A DNA stretch of 64,000 nucleotides from assembly GCA_026018925.1 (NCBI GenBank), contig JAKSZU010000020.1, forward strand, positions 40,763,112 through 40,827,111, in the 5' to 3' direction. A program made the translations under genes and the position numbers. Positions 11,490-23,509 of the stretch are shown here, one piece after another; position 1 is the first letter of the stretch, and each line of letters opens with the position of its first letter. Origin of the DNA: Tupaia tana (Eukaryota; Chordata; Mammalia; Scandentia; Tupaiidae). The notes under the pieces are model-generated. The model did no database searches. It had not been told where the DNA came from and was given only the letters and a program-made list of their open reading frames with translations.

Positions 11490-11830
11490 CACCCGGTGCT
11501 GTGAGACTTCCCAGGAGGGAGAGATTATTTCCTGGTGGTGGAATCAAGGAGAACTTCATGAAGAAGGTCACACCACTGGCTTGGAAGGATGGATAGAATT
11601 TCAGGAGGCAAGAATGTGGGTATAGATTTGTAGATGAAGGAAATAATATGGCAGTGAGCTGTAGTGTTGGGACAACAAAAAGCATGTCTAGGCAAGTCCT
11701 CCAGGCTTGCTGAAGACAGCGTTTGGTCGAGGAGGACAAGGAGGAGGAGCCAAGGGTGAGACAGTAGTATGGGACTTGATCGGGTGGGGCCTTGAGTGCC
11801 AAGATGAGGCTGGAAAGAATGTGATTCCGC
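11490..11830 (-). mobile_element. L2 LINE internal 3' region, reverse orientation
   Basis: Has the order seen in reverse-oriented L2: 'gagaacttcatgaagaaggt', TGGCTTGGAAGGATGGATAG, then GGGTGGGGCCTTGAGTGCCAAG and GAATGTGATTC. Diverged, so identification rests on several short matches. Confidence 0.5.
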
Positions 11831-12335
11831 TGTCCATTTCAGAGAGGTGTGTATGTGTGTGGGAGGGGCGGGGGCTGGAGGAAGATCAATGAGTCATGGA
11901 GAAGATCGAACGGGGGGGATGCTGCAGTCAGGGACCAGCGAGGAGGCTGTAGTAAGAATCGGGGCTAAGGGAGGCCCCCACTGGTGCCTGGGGACATGGT
12001 GACCAGGAAGCAGGAATCCCAGGACAAAAACACTGACCTCTTTCAGACAGCACTCCTATTAAATAAAACCTTCAGGAGCCACTGTGCAAAAACCCTTCGC
12101 TCCTGATCTGAGAATGGCTCACAAGAGTGCGCGCTCCCAGCAGTTGTCTGGGGAAGTCGAAGAGGAAACTGACCTTAAAATGAGGGTGCTTGACTCACGG
12201 TCTCTGAGTGACCTCGTGCAGAAAAATTCTGAGTCTGCTCCCAGCCACCTCCTCTGTCCACACCTTACCTCCCAGGAATGTAGACACCAAGAGGGAGTCC
12301 CACACACGAAACATCTAGAGACTTCAAGAAATAGG
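11831..12335. other. Single-copy DNA
   Basis: No feature recognised. Confidence 0.35.
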
Positions 12336-12339
12336 ACAG

Positions 12340-12530
12340 GTCCAGGCCCACTTCCCTGCTCCCTTGCTGGAAGGCCTTGGGCAAACCACTTACATTGTTC
12401 TGGGCCTCAGTTTTCTCATCCATAAAATGGGAATAATAACCATCACCACCCATTTGTGGGATTTTTATTAGCTCGAATAGCCTAATAAATTTGAAAATGC
12501 TTAAAGGCCTTTGGAAACAGGCGCTACAGA
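12340..12530 (+). mobile_element. MIR SINE
   Basis: Clear MIR core: CTTGGGCAAACCACTTA, 'cctcagttttctcatcc' and 'ataaaatgggaataataacc', then the TTAGCTCGAATAG/AAATGCTTAAA 3' part. Confidence 0.85.
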
Positions 12531-12989
12531 CACGCAAGTTCTAATTGTTGGCCTGGTTATGTAACTGGGTATTACCACTGCCACTGTAGACCTGTGTACC
12601 CCTTTCCTCCGAGGTCGGATGCTGTTCAGGGTGCTGCTCTTTCACAGTAACTCCCAAACGCCTCCTCTTACTTAGACGTAGGTCCTATACCAGAAGGTTC
12701 CACAGATACTGCCTACCTGAAACGAACCTTGAGTCAGAGCCTACGAAAGCCAGAAAGAGGGCCTGACTGAGAGTACCTTGCGGAAGCAGCAAAAGGGAGA
12801 TGATTCAGCAGGGCCCAGCGGGGCAGGTGCTGTTGTCTTGGCGGGGAGAGGCAGGTGACTCAAAGTGGGACTTTTGGGCACAGAGGAGCTGCGATCACTC
12901 AGCCAAATCTTTCCAATCCTCGGCTGCATCAGCCCGGACCCCGCCCCGTCCCATCCCCCATCCTGGTACCTTCTGGTCCCACTGCCTGG

Positions 12990-13130
12990 AACCTAACAGT
13001 GTAGGCCATGTGACTCCCAGCCATGTGACTGGTAAGTCACGACATGTCTCTCGTCTTCCTCTTCTGTGAGACGGGTCTAAGAACCTCGGAACTGCCCACC
13101 TTATGGGGCTGACATGAGGCGGGCCCCATG
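12990..13130 (+). mobile_element. MIR SINE remnant
   Basis: Has a 'catgtgactggtaagtcac' stretch, 'cttctgtgagacgggtctaa' and CACCTTATGGGGCTGACATGAGG, matching MIR core order. Confidence 0.55.
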
Positions 13131-13950
13131 GGCTGTGTATCACCAAGAAGGCTTGGTGACTGTGCCGAAGTGAAGGGTTGTTTGAGGGAGTGTTTAAGGT
13201 GACTTCCTACTGGGGGTGGTGGTCGTGGAGGCAGAAGCCCACCCTGCAGTGGTGGGAAGATGTAGGACATCCCAGGGAAGACCCTAAATTCCCAAGGCAG
13301 GAAGACAGTGTTTCTTGAATATGGTTCAGAGCATTTCCTCAGTTCCTTGTTCCTCGAAAAAACAGAGACAGGACAAAGTGTGGGAGTCGCACTTCCCTCA
13401 ACTCCCAGCTTGGCGGTTGCGCCCTTCCCTCTCCCAGCAGCCCCAGGCTGAGTTATGCCAGCCTCTCAGAGTGCCCTCCGCAGTTACACCTTCCCTCGTC
13501 GGCGCGGTGATCGCGGGCGCCACACCAAGAACCGGACGCTGGAACCACACTAGAACAGATTCGGGGACTAGACCTTTCAACCCCCACTAGCCTGTCTCAC
13601 CCTCGGGCTCCTCCTTCCCCATCTGTATCTGTGGGTAACAGAGGTGTCCCTTAAGCCTTGCCTTAAGAATGAAAGGTAGTACGTCTCAGCGCAGCACTTA
13701 CTGCCCAGGAGCGCTGGGTCTGTGCTGGCTTCTTCTGGAAACCCCACCCCCTGCCAAGACTGGGCTTACGTTTTCCCCTTGCTTCCTGGTCACACAGGAG
13801 CTTCTGTAAGCTCAGGGATCCAGAGAGCTGGCTTTCATCCGTCCTGGGAACCCTCAGTTCTCTGCACCTGCCTGGGCTTGCGATCCCTCTCTGCAGTCCT
13901 GTCCCTCTGACCTTTCAACCCCTGGTCAGCATCTGCGTCCTTCCGATGGG
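13131..13950. other. Single-copy DNA
   Basis: No feature recognised. Locally GC-rich near 13,500. Confidence 0.35.
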
Positions 13951-13954
13951 AGAG

Positions 13955-14195
13955 GCAGAAGCTCTAGGATCAGATGAAGCTGGGTTTGAATGCCAGCTGA
14001 GTCCACGCCAGTTAGGTGACGCTGGGCAAGCGACTGAGCCTCTCGTAGTCGCTGTTTCCTAAGATGAGTCAATTGACTGTGTGCTGCTTCCTCGGAAGAC
14101 AGAGGCAAGAAGAAAGTAGAACATTGAACCCCAGATGTCTGGGGCAGTCCTGGGACAGAGCCGGCACACAGTAGGTGCTCACTGAATTTCTCTTT
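13955..14195 (+). mobile_element. MIR SINE, near full length
   Basis: Order: 'gctgggtttgaatgccagct', GACGCTGGGCAAGCGACTGAGCCTC, 'gctgtttcctaagatgagtc', then 'cacacagtaggtgctcactg'. Confidence 0.8.
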
Positions 14196-14299
14196 CCTCC
14201 TCTCGACCTGGCAGTGATAGCACGGTCCCTGCTCTGCAGCCCTTCAGGGCCTGACAGCCACAGCAGCTGACTCTGTGTTCCTGGTATTCGGCATGTGTC

Positions 14300-14420
14300 G
14301 GGTTTTCATTCATTCATTCAACGTGGATGGGGCATTTACTGTTTGTCTGATGCTGTGCTAGGCTCGGAGGATGGCCAACTCTGAATTCTTACCCTGAGGA
14401 GCTTGCAGAAAATCGAGAAC
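14300..14420 (-). mobile_element. L2 LINE 3' end, reverse orientation
   Basis: Begins 'cattcattcattcaacgtgg', then GATGCTGTGCTAGGCTC and CCCTGAGGAGCTTGCAG. Confidence 0.8.
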
Positions 14421-14735
14421 ATTGAATATATGTGCGGCTAATCTTAGAGTCCACGAGCAGTGTCCCGGGGGTCTGCATACAGCAGCATGGGAAGTGACGA
14501 ATGCTGCTTTCGGCCACCGAGGGCCTCCCACCTCAGCAAGCACAAGTTAAGCCCATGCTGCTTGCCAGACACTGGAGATGAAAAAGCCTGTGTCTCCATC
14601 CTCGAGGCGTCCAAGACCGAGCGGGGAAGAGAGAGAGAGAGTATACAGAGAGCAGTATGTGGGCAGCGCCCCGTGGCCGGGTGTTGTCACATCAGAAATT
14701 AAGCATGAGGAGAAGGGAAGACTTACTGCCACTGT

Positions 14736-14838
14736 CCACATTTCTAGCCCTTCTTTTCTGCTTAACCAGAAGGTTTGGGGCTGGAGCTCCCAGGCCTGGA
14801 GGAGAGGGAGAGTGGGGAGGACCAAGCCCACCCCTAGG
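14736..14838. repeat. ~100-bp segment similar to 16,606-16,705
   Basis: The central 'ggggctggagctcccaggcc' is identical in both copies, and the flanking ~40 bp on each side is also alignable with about one mismatch per ten bases. Direct orientation. Confidence 0.7.
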
Positions 14839-14972
14839 GGGCAATCGAAGGAGGGGCATCCAAGAGGTGGACTCTCAGAACCAGAGGAGAAACAGAAGGT
14901 CCTTCCTGGTGGTGGCAAACAGCCTGTGCAGTCGAGGAGGAGGAGGCTGAGCGTGGGGCTCATGAATGCAAG

Positions 14973-15230
14973 TAGTTCAGGATGGGGCCAGTAGATGGCA
15001 GAATAGTTATGTCACTGGACTCCCACATGGTCGCCCGTGGTTTGAGTCCCAGACCCAGTGGCTTCAAACTCACGCAGGGCGTGCACGAGTGTGTGCCCAA
15101 GATCCCAGGAGGAGACTGCAGCACGGGCATCCCCCTGGGGGGTGATTTCTGGCTGTTTCTCTGGCAAGCTCATGTGTCCGATAGCAAAAAATTTTCCCCC
15201 TCAAAAAAACAAAAAATAGTTCAGTATGGC
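14973..15230 (+). mobile_element. tRNA SINE type A with target-site duplication
   Basis: The element spans about 14,986-15,217: head with 'tggtttgagtcccag', body 'gtgtgtgcccaagatcccag', 'tgggggg-tgatttct' and an A-rich end. It is flanked by 'tagttcaggatgg' (14,973) and 'tagttcagtatgg' (15,218), 12 of 13 bases matching. Confidence 0.9.
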
Positions 15231-16270
15231 TGGATGTGTATGCAGGAAGCCCACGGCCTCCAGAAGCCTCTCTTTCTTTCCCCAACGCCCCTTCCTCAGT
15301 CAGATCCCTCAGCCCCTGCTCCAGAGGGTCCCCTGTGCAGAGGCGTCAGCTCTCGGATGAGAGCCATGCTTGGGAGCCTTCTTCCTGAGGGGCAGGGCAG
15401 CTGACAAAGGGGAGAAGAAACTCTGCGTGAGGCTCAACCTGGGCAGGGAAGAGGAAAAGCCCTACCCCCTGCCACGCCCCCCACGTGAGAGCGCCGACTG
15501 ATGTCCGGGGTTAGCGTGGTCGCGGTGACTCCGTGGTAGAGGTGACAGCTGCTAGACAGCAGGAGAGAGCCTGCTTCCTGGCTAAAGCCTCCCCACGCCT
15601 TGCTTACCTGCTTTGTGCTAAGCTCTTGCCAAATCGGGTCCCGCTAATCGCTGATTTGGTCAAGGTGGAGGTCTCCTCGCCTTCCAGGGGTTTTCCTGTG
15701 CAGCCAGCAGGCTGTTAGACTGCCAGCGTACCCCACATCTGTGGAGGGACACGCATGTTCAGTCACCACGCTCACACGCACCCCTCTCCCACACCGGGAC
15801 TCAGTACTCACGCTCGCACTCACACCACTTACTACACATCTGCTCAGAAACACACACACTCACGTGCCAGATGGGCCCAGCTGGCCTCCGCTCCTTGCGT
15901 TCTCTGTGGGGAGAAGCAGCCCCTTAGAAGGTTCTGGGCCTCCAGCCCATGGATGTCGAGCCCCATGCCAGAGAACCCCCCATATCTCTCACTGAGAGGG
16001 CATCAAAGGGTTAAGAAAGAACATTTCCAGGGAGTTTGCCTCTTAATCAACACAGTTAATTCTTTCCCTTTTACAAACATAAATTCTTGGCAGTCAGTAA
16101 CCAAGAAAGAAAGGGGTAAAAAAAAAACCTAACCCAACATTAGTCAAATCTTTGCCTCTTCCTATTTTTTTTTTCAAGTTAAGACTCTGGGGAATTCAAA
16201 GCAATGAGAGAAATCCCAGCCCAGATGGAATGTTTTTGCTAATATACGTCTGCAAGTTATTTAAATGTAT
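15231..16270. other. Single-copy DNA
   Basis: No gene recognised. It includes a short CACA-rich stretch near 15,770-15,860 and an A run near 16,118. Confidence 0.35.
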
Positions 16271-16276
16271 GTTTAA

Positions 16277-16334
16277 GTGTGTGTGTGTGAGAGAGAGAGA
16301 GAGAGAATATGAGAGCACGCAGGCACGGCTGAGC

Positions 16335-16372
<38 letters not shown>

Positions 16373-16392
16373 CGTGCCTGTGTGCACATGTG
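16277..16392. repeat. Compound (GT)n/(GA)n microsatellite
   Basis: (GT)n at 16,277-16,289 runs into (GA)n to 16,306. After 28 bp a longer (GT)n at 16,335-16,368 passes into GCGT units. Confidence 0.95.
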
Positions 16393-16605
16393 CACGTGTG
16401 GACTAAAGCACACAGCAGAGCAGAGAAATCCCCAGAACCTCTGCCTGGGCCCCCGCTGTCCTCCTGTTTAAACCTGGGGCAAGACAAGGCCATTACCAGG
16501 ACTGCCCTTGTCTTTCAACCGAGGGTCTCGTGGGACAATAGCCCCTATCCCATCCCTCAGCCCAGGTTGGCCTCCGTGCACTCTGCTAGTGAAAACCCAC
16601 CACCA

Positions 16606-16705
16606 TACACACTGCCCTTCTCTCCTGCGTAGCCCGAGGGTTGGGGCTGGAGCTCCCAGGCCGGGAGGAGAGGGACAGTGGAGAGGACCCAGCCCAGCCC
16701 CCTGT
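16606..16705. repeat. ~100-bp segment similar to 14,736-14,838
   Basis: Second copy of the local duplication, in direct orientation about 1.9 kb away. Confidence 0.7.
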
Positions 16706-16879
16706 AGGCACACGGAGCACTCCCTTGGCCCCAGTAAGGGCTCTGCCTGCACGTGAGGCCGGGATTCGGCTCCGTTGCTGGCCTCTTGCATCGCTCAGAG
16801 CTCTCTCCAGGTATTCCCTCCCACCTCACAGACCCCCATCTCTGCAAGGCCCCTGGCCAGGCTCAGGGTGCAGAGGTTT

Positions 16880-17040
16880 GCAGCTCCCCACTTGGCCCTC
16901 GCTCCCTTTCAGCCACTCCCTCCCGTGCTGACTTTAATTCTTTTAATCTTTCCTCTGAAATCGCTCCTCTGGCCCGGTAATCAGCCGTGTGGGTTCCAAC
17001 TTCCTGATTTCCAGGGGGAGATTAAGCAGCTTTCTCCATC
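16880..17040. promoter_or_regulatory. Candidate conserved noncoding element
   Basis: Repeat-free segment with 'tttaattcttttaatctttc', GGTAATCAGCC and 'ggagattaagcagctttctc'. Called on AT-rich homeodomain-like words only. Confidence 0.25.
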
Positions 17041-17049
17041 CCAGGCACT

Positions 17050-18390
17050 TTGGATGCCTGGCCCACCCCGGGCTAGCCAGACCCCTCTCTGGCAAGGAGG
17101 CCTCTCTCACTCTCCTGAGCCGTGGCCCACCCCAAGGCCTGGGCCTTCCGCACAGAACTTCCCGTGCTTCTGCCCTGCCTGGCCTTGCCGGGACTGCAGC
17201 CCTCCCAGGATCCCCCGCACACAGGGGCCTCCCAACATCTCCAGCCAGCCCAGAGCCCGGAGCCCCCGTTTCCTCTAGCCCTGGCTTCTGGGAGAGCAGT
17301 GCGGGTGGGGCAGGGCAGTGCACGGGGTCTGGGCTCGCAGGGTGCATCCCCGCCTGGCTGCTCCCACCCTGCCCCTGCTTCTCTCCCAGCTTCTCTGCTC
17401 CTCCCGCCCACTCATGCCCTCAGAGGCCCTCTTCCGAGAACATGGCCGTCCACATGAGAAGAGACTTGCCAACCTTCTCTCATCCTCTGGTGCCCCCTGG
17501 ACCTGGAGCTCGGCTGAGCCCGGCCTTGAGATGGAGCGGACTTCAGGCTCAGAGACCGAGTGGGAGGGCTGGGCCGGGACAGAGAACACTTGCAAAGGAG
17601 ATGGAAGAGGGCTGGGCGGTGGCTCATCTGAGCTTGCCTCCATGTGTAACCGGGGAGGGGTAGCTTAGATCCGACTTTCAACACGAAAGAAGTGGCTGCT
17701 CAGAAAGGAATCTCTGAGGCAGAAAAAAGAAAGAAGACATCCAGTGGAAAGTGCCTGCAGGGACACCTTATCAGGTAGCTTCCCTCTGAGGTGGCAGGTC
17801 CTGGGGCCGCCACATGTGGACGCTGGCTCCCCAAGACCGAAAGATGCCAGAGGGACTCAGGTCTGCCTGGGGCTGGGAGCTTCGGGGATTTGTGAGTCTC
17901 CTGTTACTGCGTGTGAGGTCCTGTGGGTCTGGCCTTACTGCAGAGAGAACTTCCATGGTGCTGACCATGGTCTCCAAAGGGTCTCTTACCCCAAGAGGTT
18001 AAAAACCGCTGGGTCAGAGGTGAAGGGGACCTTGAAACTGCCCGGAGTGACCCAAAGGACCAGGCCAGAGCGGAGCCAGCTGAGCTCTGCTGGAGAGAGC
18101 GGACCGGGCGGGGCTCGGCTGGCCCTCGCTTCTAGACTGTGTGCTGGGGGAGGGTGGGGTCTAGAGGTGACCTGGATTCCTTGACTGCGCCTTACAGAGC
18201 GCTGCTGGGGCCGACATCACATAGTTGGTAAAACACGACAGTCTGCGAGGCTGACCTACAGGGAAAGGTTCCGGGTTCGTGTCCAGAGACCTCCCTGAGT
18301 GTGCGGGGCACGTGTGCTCGTGATCTGGGGCTGGCTAGAGCTGGGGGTAGATCTTGCATCGAAACTCCCTTGGGGGTACCTGGCTTGCCT
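17050..18390. other. GC-rich single-copy DNA up to the gap
   Basis: No gene supported. Frames up to 224 aa are Pro/Ser/Ala-rich, occur on both strands and have no domain. A possible diverged tRNA-headed retroposon begins near 18,215 ('ggttccgggttcgtgtcc' resembles a B box) and is cut by the gap. Confidence 0.35.
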
Positions 18391-18490
18391 NNNNNNNNNN
18401 NNNNNNNNNNNNNNNNNNNNNNNNNNNNNNNNNNNNNNNNNNNNNNNNNNNNNNNNNNNNNNNNNNNNNNNNNNNNNNNNNNNNNNNNNN
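18391..18490. other. Assembly gap of 100 N
   Basis: Exactly 100 undetermined bases, the conventional placeholder for a gap of unknown size. Any feature crossing it is unreliable. Confidence 0.99.
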
Positions 18491-18545
18491 GAAGGCAGGG
18501 ACTTTGTTCCTTTTCGGGCTGCATCCTCAGAGTCTAGGACATGCC
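18491..18545 (+). mobile_element. L2 LINE 3' fragment
   Basis: 'gaaggcagggactttgttcc' followed by CTGCATCCTCAGAGTCTAGGACATG, an L2 3' UTR signature truncated at the gap. Confidence 0.7.
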
Positions 18546-19440
18546 CTTCTCAAGGAGCAGTCAGTACACACGCACAGAGCGGACAACCGCAGCGTCTGGT
18601 CTCGCGGTCATTGTTCTGTAATGGCTGTGATTATCCTGGCCCGTTTGCTCACTCCACTCACCTTTCCTTTCCTTCTCCTGGACTCCGTGGTCTTGGCCAA
18701 CTTTGCTCATCTTTACTGCTGGCATCGGCGTGTGGGTGTGCATCCCCCCCCCCACACACATGCTCACACACACGCACACAGGCTCACACCTGCCCAACCT
18801 GTGCTGCTGTTTCTGTCTCTTCTTACCTGCAGGGGGAGAGGGAGAGCTGTGAGGCTGAGCCCAATTCCTGGCTTCCCTGCCCGGCCCCGCCACCCCCACC
18901 CTCTGCACCTTTCAGGGTTCAAACTGCCGCTCCTGCCACCCTGGCCACCTGTCTCTCACTCCCTTGTGCTGCCTAATAAGTCGGGGGTGGTAAAAGAAAA
19001 AAAAAAATCCCATTGCTATTTTCTCCTCTACCAAAGAAGGCTGTCCACTTATTTTTGTTTTGTCTGATTCAAAATGGGCTGATGCAATTCCCTTCTGCTC
19101 TGACAAATGGGGACCCGCAGCAAAGAAGGAAAGAGAGCCGAAGTGAAAAGAGAAGGGTCAGAGGCTTGCTGGAGATTTATGAAGTTCCCAGGCGAGCACA
19201 GACAGCTGGACGGTTCTCTGCTGTGTCCAGGCCTCAGGTTTCAGGAAAACACAACGGCTCCGAGACGCGCCTCCTCCGAGTCATCGGGGTGGAGCTGGTG
19301 TTTTCCTCCGTGTTAGCTTTCCACTTCCCTCTCCTTCCGAGACAGAGCGGGGGTCTAGGACACTGGGGCAGAGCACAGAGATGAAAATCCTCCTTCTCAA
19401 AGCACATTCTCACTTCTTTTTTTCATCCATGCGGTTAGAG
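18546..19440. other. Single-copy DNA with CA-rich patch
   Basis: A C-run and CACA-rich microsatellite lie at about 18,744-18,785. AT-rich repeat-free sequence at 19,010-19,110 might be conserved noncoding DNA. No gene. Confidence 0.35.
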
Positions 19441-19449
19441 GTTTATTTT

Positions 19450-19735
19450 ATTAATTACTTTGTTTTTTAGATTTGTTTGCCATAAGGTGTGTGTGCTTGC
19501 CAGTGAGAGACAGAGAGACAGAGAGGGAAAGCGAGAAATCACACACGCACACACACACACACACCCAGGGTATGGCTTGGCCACAATCCCTTCTCCTTCG
19601 TTCTCCTCTGGGGATCTTTGGGCACACACGCACATGCACCCCAGTGTGTTTTGAGGCCTCCAGGTCCTGGACTTGAACAGTAGAATTAGCAGCGTGGAAT
19701 CCAGTGCCTTAACCACCATGCCACTTGCTAGCCCC
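19450..19735 (-). mobile_element. tRNA SINE type C, reverse orientation
   Basis: The head complement ends 'ccttaaccaccatgccactt' then GCTAGCCCC. The body contains a (CA)n patch at 19,541-19,564 and the GAGAGACAGAG segment. The A-rich tail complement is at the left. Confidence 0.8.
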
Positions 19736-21755
19736 AGCCATGGAGCTGGAGTTTTAATTCACCTTGAATTAGTGATATTCTGGAGAGAAAATGAGTAGGA
19801 AATTGATCGTCTAGATCATAATATAACAAAAATAACTCAACCCTGCAAATTAACACAGACCCACAAGCTGAGACCCGAAAGAATCAGACCACAGGAAAAT
19901 AAGACTCTGCTTAATAATAGAAAATAATAATTGGATATAAGGCCTATGGTCTCCCACAGTCACCTGTGGTCTGCCAAAGGCCGAACTGGTGTGACCTCAA
20001 GATAAATTGTAAAGGGCAATGTTTGGTCAGGCACGCTAGGGAGGTTTGCGTGTGAGCTCCCTCAGTGTACGTGACTGAAAACCGGGTTCTGTTTGCTTTC
20101 ATCTTCCTTCGAATGATTTCAGCAAACAAGGGTCTCAATGTAGCAAATTAGTGAAATGCTGGCTCTGTTCAAATCCGTGGCTTCTAGCCCTTTGAGGCTG
20201 GCCTCCTGTTTGTACGCAGTCCTCAGTGCCTGATGCCAAGTAAATTCCTAGCCCCAACCCCAGCCCTGGCCAAGCAAGGAGGCCAGGTGAGGTGATCCAC
20301 CCAGTATGGCTCCAATGGGCTGAAGCAGGTGGCAGGAGAGTCTTCCCACAATTCCGGGGATGCACCTACCTAACCAAGAATGTGTAGTGGACAGTGAGTT
20401 CAGCGAACTGACGCAGCACTCTGAAGTGGCACCGAGGCAAGTGAGGACCCAGGACATCACAGAGCTGGGGGCGTTCTCCCTGGCCTGGCCCTTGGCCCTC
20501 GAGGCATACCTCTGCCTCTGGCCATAGGAACTTCGAAGCACTAGCCGCCCAGTGCAGTGTCTGCTCTGTCCTGCCCCTGACATGGGTGCCCACTGGTCTC
20601 CCACTCATTCTTCCTGACTTACCCTACCTGAGCCTGGGAATTGGCTCCAGCTCTGCCACAATGCCTGTCTTAGAAACCCCATAACCCCAGCCAGCCACCA
20701 AGACTTACCCCCTCCCTGAGTGCCCAGAGCCACCTCAGTCACTGCGCTGTACCCAGCTCAGAAGCTGGGACCCCTGGCCGGGGCGGGATGTGGAAAAGCA
20801 GTGGTGGGAACTAGAGGATGAAAAGCGTGGGTCAAGATGGACCAAGAGCATGATCTGAGTGAATATTAGAAGGTCAAACACACACTCCCCATGGTGCATG
20901 GTGTGAGCGGGCTAGGCTCTCTGTAGGCCAATGGTAGCAGGTTCAGACATTAAATTGATTTCCAATATCCTCTGGGATAAACTGAGCTGTGAATCCCAAC
21001 GATGTGGCCTGGGCCTGATTCTCTCGGCTTTCCAGTGTGACCACTAAGGGACCCCAGAAGGGAATGGTAGTTCCGGCTGAGAACGTCTTCGGACTGCACG
21101 CAGCGTGCTAGAGTGCTTTTTGTTTGCTTGCTTTGCCTTTGTTCCAGGAATATCTTTTTTTTTTTTTTCCTTCTGGAGGTCTTACTGTTCAAGAGCGATC
21201 ACTTGCTTTGTCTGACAACGGGCCGTGTTTCTGTTTTACGACACCCTCCACTCCACACCCTCGGCGCTCGTCAGCGGGCGGCGGGCAGGAAACAACGGCT
21301 CTCTGAGCAGAGCGCTATCACTGTTTGCCCTCCTGCCTCGTCATGGGTGCGGGCTCTGACGCACACGGAATGCTGCACGAGTCTTCACCTGGTTACCCAG
21401 CCCGCACACCCCCAGAAGCGCCCGGCGCTTGTCACTCATACCCATCCAAACAGAAAGCTGCCCTTTGGAATCACTCTCCCCTTGCCACATCGTCCTCCAC
21501 GAGCCACCACGAAAAAGTTCCTGTTCAGCTTTGAAAACAAGTAATGGCAGTGAAAGGGGACACAGATGGCTTATTTATCAAGATTCTAGGTCATACAAAA
21601 TCCAAACATGAACTCAGTAAGTTGGGTGAGAGAGTGAGGACCCAAGTCCACCCTATTGAGTGGAACAAGGAACTGGATTTAACAGGGCGAAATTTACTAG
21701 TAGTAAGTGCGAAGTCCCACCCTTGGGCTCAAAACAGAGCGAGAGCTAAACCAGC
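19736..21755. other. Single-copy DNA
   Basis: The AT-rich part 19,740-20,160 is followed by GC-moderate DNA. A T-run lies at about 21,156-21,168. No gene or clear repeat recognised. Confidence 0.35.
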
Positions 21756-21757
21756 GT

Positions 21758-22015
21758 GGGCCAGCAGGTAGCACAGAGGTTGAGGTGACTGTATTCCACA
21801 TGGCCAACTGTGACTGTGAGGCCGGACCCAGAGGCTTGAAAATCCATGGGCACTGCTGCATGCGTGCCCCAGATCCCGACAGAAGAGTGGAGAAGGGGTT
21901 GTGTGTGCTCATCTCCCTTCCCCTCTCTTCTCACTCTCCCTCCCTCTCTCTCTCTCTGTCTGTCTCTCTCTGGCAAACACACATGTCCTATAGCGAAACT
22001 AGATACAAACACACA
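21758..22015 (+). mobile_element. tRNA SINE type C
   Basis: Head 'gggccagcaggtagcacaga', body with TGCGTGCCCCAGATCCCGA, CT-rich segment, then 'cctatagcgaaa' end. Confidence 0.8.
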
Positions 22016-22142
22016 CAAAACGGCACAGCTGTACAATTTCAGAATTTGGAAGAGGGAGCTAATATAGTTACCTCCTTATGACAAGCTCAGTGGGAGTCCA
22101 GAGTACGATGTGGCCAGCAGCCTCAGGTGCGTGAGGAAATGA

Positions 22143-22433
22143 AGAGTACAGAGAAGGGGACCAGCAGTTAGCGTAATGGCTATGTCGCTGAATTCCCATA
22201 TAGCGACCGCGGTTCGAGTCCCGGACCCGGTGGCTTAAAACTCCCACCAGGCGCGTGTGCGTGTGTGCCCAAGATCCCGAGAAGAGAATGGAGGAGAACA
22301 GATTGCGGCGTGGCCATCCCCCCTGGGGGGTGATTTCTCACTTTCTGTCTCTCTGTCTCTCTCTGTCTTTCTGGTGAGCGCACACGCCCTGTAGCAAAAA
22401 ACCTCTCTAAAAAAAAAAAAGAGTACAGAGAAG
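22143..22433 (+). mobile_element. tRNA SINE type A with target-site duplication
   Basis: Element about 22,157-22,420, with A box in 'ttagcgtaatggctatgtcg', B box 'ggttcgagtcccgg' and an A12 tail. Flanked on both sides by 'agagtacagagaagg'. Well preserved, so relatively young. Confidence 0.93.
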
Positions 22434-22986
22434 GTGGTGAAGGAGTGCTGGTTCTGTTCTCAGCACCGCTGGGCCACACCTGCCGCGTGTGCTTCATCCT
22501 CACGCCGCTTTGGGTCGAGCACTGACAAACCGTAGTGTGTCAGAGGGCTGGGAACAGGAAGATGGAGAATCTAGAATGGAGAGCGAATGAAGCCCAGGAA
22601 GAACCAATGCAGTTTAACTCCAAGACAAAAAGAAAAGAGTTAAGGGGAACATGGAAGCTGGTTTTAAGTACTTTCAGAGCTATTTCGTACAGAAGGGATA
22701 AAGCTCTCTCCTACCCTTGCCTAACTCTTTTTAAATTTTTTCTAATTTTTAAAATATTTATTTATTTTAATTCACATTTTTTAAAAAAATATTTACTTAT
22801 TTACTTATTTATTTTAATTTCTTTCTTTGAGGACAAAGTAGGTCCCTAAGAATTAATTCATGGGAGCTAAATTCTATTCCAGCTAAGAAAGAAGAGAACT
22901 TTCTTTTCTAACAATGAGGCCCGTCCAAATCCAGGATGGTCTGATGAATTAGGTGATGAGTTCTCTGTCACTGAAAATACTCAGGT
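22434..22986. other. Single-copy, AT-rich DNA
   Basis: 22,735-22,835 is very AT-rich with TATTTA units and may be the tail of an old retroposon. No gene. Confidence 0.35.
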
Positions 22987-23267
22987 AGGGCCAGCAGGTG
23001 GCACAGAGGTTAAAGCAGGTGGCTCCCACATGACTGACTACACTGTTCTAGTCCCAGCCCCGGCAGCTTGAAAACCACGATGGGCATGTGTGCGTGCATG
23101 CCCAAAATCCTGAGAGGAGAATGAAGGAGAAGGGATTGTGGCATTGCTATCTGCCATGAGGTGGTTTCTCACTTTCCCTCACTTTCTCTTTCTTTCTCCA
23201 ATGAGCACATGCACCCTGTGGGAAGAAAAATATTAATATTAAAAAAAGAAAGAAAATGTTCAGGTAA
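22975..23267 (+). mobile_element. tRNA SINE type C with target-site duplication
   Basis: Element 22,988-23,252 beginning GGGCCAGCAGGTGGC. Flanked by 'aaaatactcaggta' and 'aaaatgttcaggta'. Confidence 0.85.
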
Positions 23268-23509
23268 AAGCTTGCAGATAACATATCACGGGTACTGCAG
23301 AGAATTCTTGTGTTCATCCAAAGATTAGACTGGATGACCTTTAAGGACCCTTTCAACTCAGAGATATTCTGATTCTGTTAAAGTTTATTATGCGATCTCC
23401 TACTATCCAATTCCCTGTGGTAAAGCAATAAAGCTGCTGGTTTTTGGTGAGGTTTTCCAGATCTTTTCAGACTCAGTCTTTACATTTCAAATAAAGAGTA
23501 CAAACTCTA

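Noticed and set aside
17050..18390. Possible exons in GC-rich DNA with frames over 200 codons
   Set aside because: Both strands are open over the same span, no splice-bounded homology could be seen.
22157..22240. Possible tRNA gene from A and B boxes
   Set aside because: The head does not fold into a full cloverleaf with a matching acceptor stem as far as I can see, and it continues into the SINE body.
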